Assembly: GCA_024279915.1 (NCBI GenBank) | Contig: JAJRRB010000019.1 | Span: 1 to 64,000, forward strand | Source: Deltaproteobacteria bacterium | GTDB taxonomy: Bacteria > Desulfobacterota > Desulfuromonadia > Desulfuromonadales > BM103 | Reading direction: 5' to 3' | DNA: 64,000 nt | Part shown: positions 63,391 to 64,000 of the stretch, in pieces | How the letters are laid out: each line of letters opens with the position of its first letter | Numbering within the stretch: position 1 is the first letter of the stretch | Notes under the pieces: generated by a model | The model's input: only the letters and a program-made list of their open reading frames with translations | Databases searched by the model: none | What the model was told of the DNA's origin: nothing | Made by a program: the position numbers and the translations under genes

Positions 63391-63534
63391 TCAGTCCTCC
63401 TCAGCTTTGAAGCGTTTGTGCAAAATATCGATGCGCAGTGACAGCTTCCGTTGCTGATGCGCCAGAGTGGCGACGTAGCCGCTCAATCCGATCCAGATAG
63501 CCATATACGCGATTATCAGAAATGTGTCTTTCAT
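63391..63534 (-). CDS. ccmD: CcmD-like small membrane protein
   Basis: A 47-residue ORF, start ATG 63534, with one membrane segment (MKDTFLIIAYMAIWIGLSGY) and a basic cytoplasmic tail (HQQRKLSLRIDILHKRFKAE). Size, topology and position right after ccmC match CcmD, which holds CcmC and CcmE together in heme export. Its stop lies two bases before the next TPR gene. It is too short for standard ORF calling. Confidence 0.75.
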   Translation of the reverse strand: MKDTFLIIAYMAIWIGLSGYVATLAHQQRKLSLRIDILHKRFKAEED

Positions 63535-63550
63535 CGTTTTGTCCGTCCCT

Positions 63551-64000
63551 TTAGCGTTTTTGGTTGATTAAATCATTCACTTCGGCCTCCTGCAGTTGCA
63601 GACTGACGCGGAATTTATAAAGTCCGACCCAGAAGGCCAGCATAGCGGCCATACAAACCAACAGAGTCATAAGCATCGAGAATTCCAATCCGATCGAGTC
63701 GGCACGGATCACCGTGGGATGAATGCTGCGCCAGAGGCGGGCCGACAGAAAAACAATCGGCACATCGATAAAGCCAACGATTGCCAACACCGCAGAATAG
63801 GTTGCGCGTTTGCCCTCATCATCAACTGCTGAACGTAGAATCAGGCAGGAAGCAAAAATAAACCACAGGATAAGGGAGGTTGTCAGGCGTGGATCCCAGG
63901 TCCAGTAGGTGTTCCAGATCGGCTTGCCCCACAATGAACCAGTGATCAGCACCAGGGTGGTCAACACCACGCCGATTTCAACGCTGGACGCCAGTCGCGC
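63551..64000 (-). CDS. ccmC: CcmC heme exporter subunit (partial, runs off the window)
   Basis: The last 149 residues of a CcmC-type protein; the start is beyond 64000. The heme-binding WWD motif is YWTWDPRLTTSLILW and a conserved His is in WRSIHPTVI. About five membrane segments are visible. CcmC passes heme to CcmE in System I cytochrome c maturation. It precedes ccmD by 16 bases. Confidence 0.92.
   Translation of the reverse strand, partial: ARLASSVEIGVVLTTLVLITGSLWGKPIWNTYWTWDPRLTTSLILWFIFASCLILRSAVDDEGKRATYSAVLAIVGFIDVPIVFLSARLWRSIHPTVIRADSIGLEFSMLMTLLVCMAAMLAFWVGLYKFRVSLQLQEAEVNDLINQKR

Noticed and set aside
1-64000. CRISPR array, tRNA or rRNA genes, intact insertion sequences
   Set aside because: No regularly spaced repeats, cloverleaf sequences, rRNA stretches or transposase genes were recognised on either strand.

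Overview
The window reads as a chromosomal segment of an anaerobic, metabolically versatile Gram-negative bacterium, most likely of the Desulfuromonadales/Geobacter-Pelobacter type. This is inference from gene content: a bacterial V/A-type ATPase, LutABC and GlcD/GlcF-type lactate or glycolate oxidation, PpsR, many PAS and two-component proteins, two RND pumps, c-type cytochrome maturation genes, and a probable selenoprotein. No rRNA, tRNA, CRISPR array or intact insertion sequence was recognised. Genes are dense on both strands and often overlap by 4-14 bases.

Layout. 1-8.2 kb (+): a nine-gene V/A-type ATPase operon in the order G-I-K-E-C-F-A-B-D. 8.4-16.2 kb (-): a Cache-type chemoreceptor, CheY and CheW behind a likely sigma-54 promoter, a sigma-54 activator with its PAS histidine kinase, and a membrane TraB/GumN-like protein. 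16.4-22.3 kb: DNA repair and housekeeping genes (uracil-DNA glycosylase family, darP/yjgA broken by a stop codon, dtd, nfo, a HAD phosphatase, dapF), then a tautomerase and a metallo-beta-lactamase-fold hydrolase. 22.4-28.5 kb (-): a tetR-MFP-RND-TolC efflux operon whose tolC-like gene has an in-frame TAA. 28.7-30.8 kb (-): zinc-ribbon protein, rsmE, prmA. 31-37.9 kb (+): ppsR, an OmpR-type two-component pair, a DegP protease, and a NarX-type kinase with a LuxR-type regulator. 38-44.6 kb: an lldR-like regulator with divergent glcD-glcF and lutC-lutAB operons. Three perfect TGGT-N3-ACCA operators sit just after the -10 of each promoter, so this looks like a self-contained lactate regulon. 44.6-52.1 kb: a DUF302 protein, an ATP-grasp-like protein, a membrane protein, a response-regulator/J-domain/TPR protein, mltG, plsY and a MipA porin. 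52.25-52.7 kb (-): a DUF411 protein with TGA at a conserved Cys, a probable selenoprotein. 53.2-59.1 kb (+): a second RND tripartite pump whose inner-membrane gene has an in-frame TAG. 59.2-64 kb (-): a cytochrome c maturation cluster mixing System I parts (CcmC, CcmD, TPR proteins) with System II parts (ResB, a CcsA-like protein with an in-frame TAA and an altered WWD motif) and a DsbC-like protein carrying a CxxCH motif.

The two most notable observations are the probable UGCC selenoprotein of the DUF411 family and the cluster of four otherwise intact genes (darP, a tolC-like gene, an acrB-like gene, a ccsA-like gene) each broken by one in-frame TAA or TAG with no frameshift. The first is probably recoding. 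The second is either recent nonsense mutation, sequence error, or suppression.
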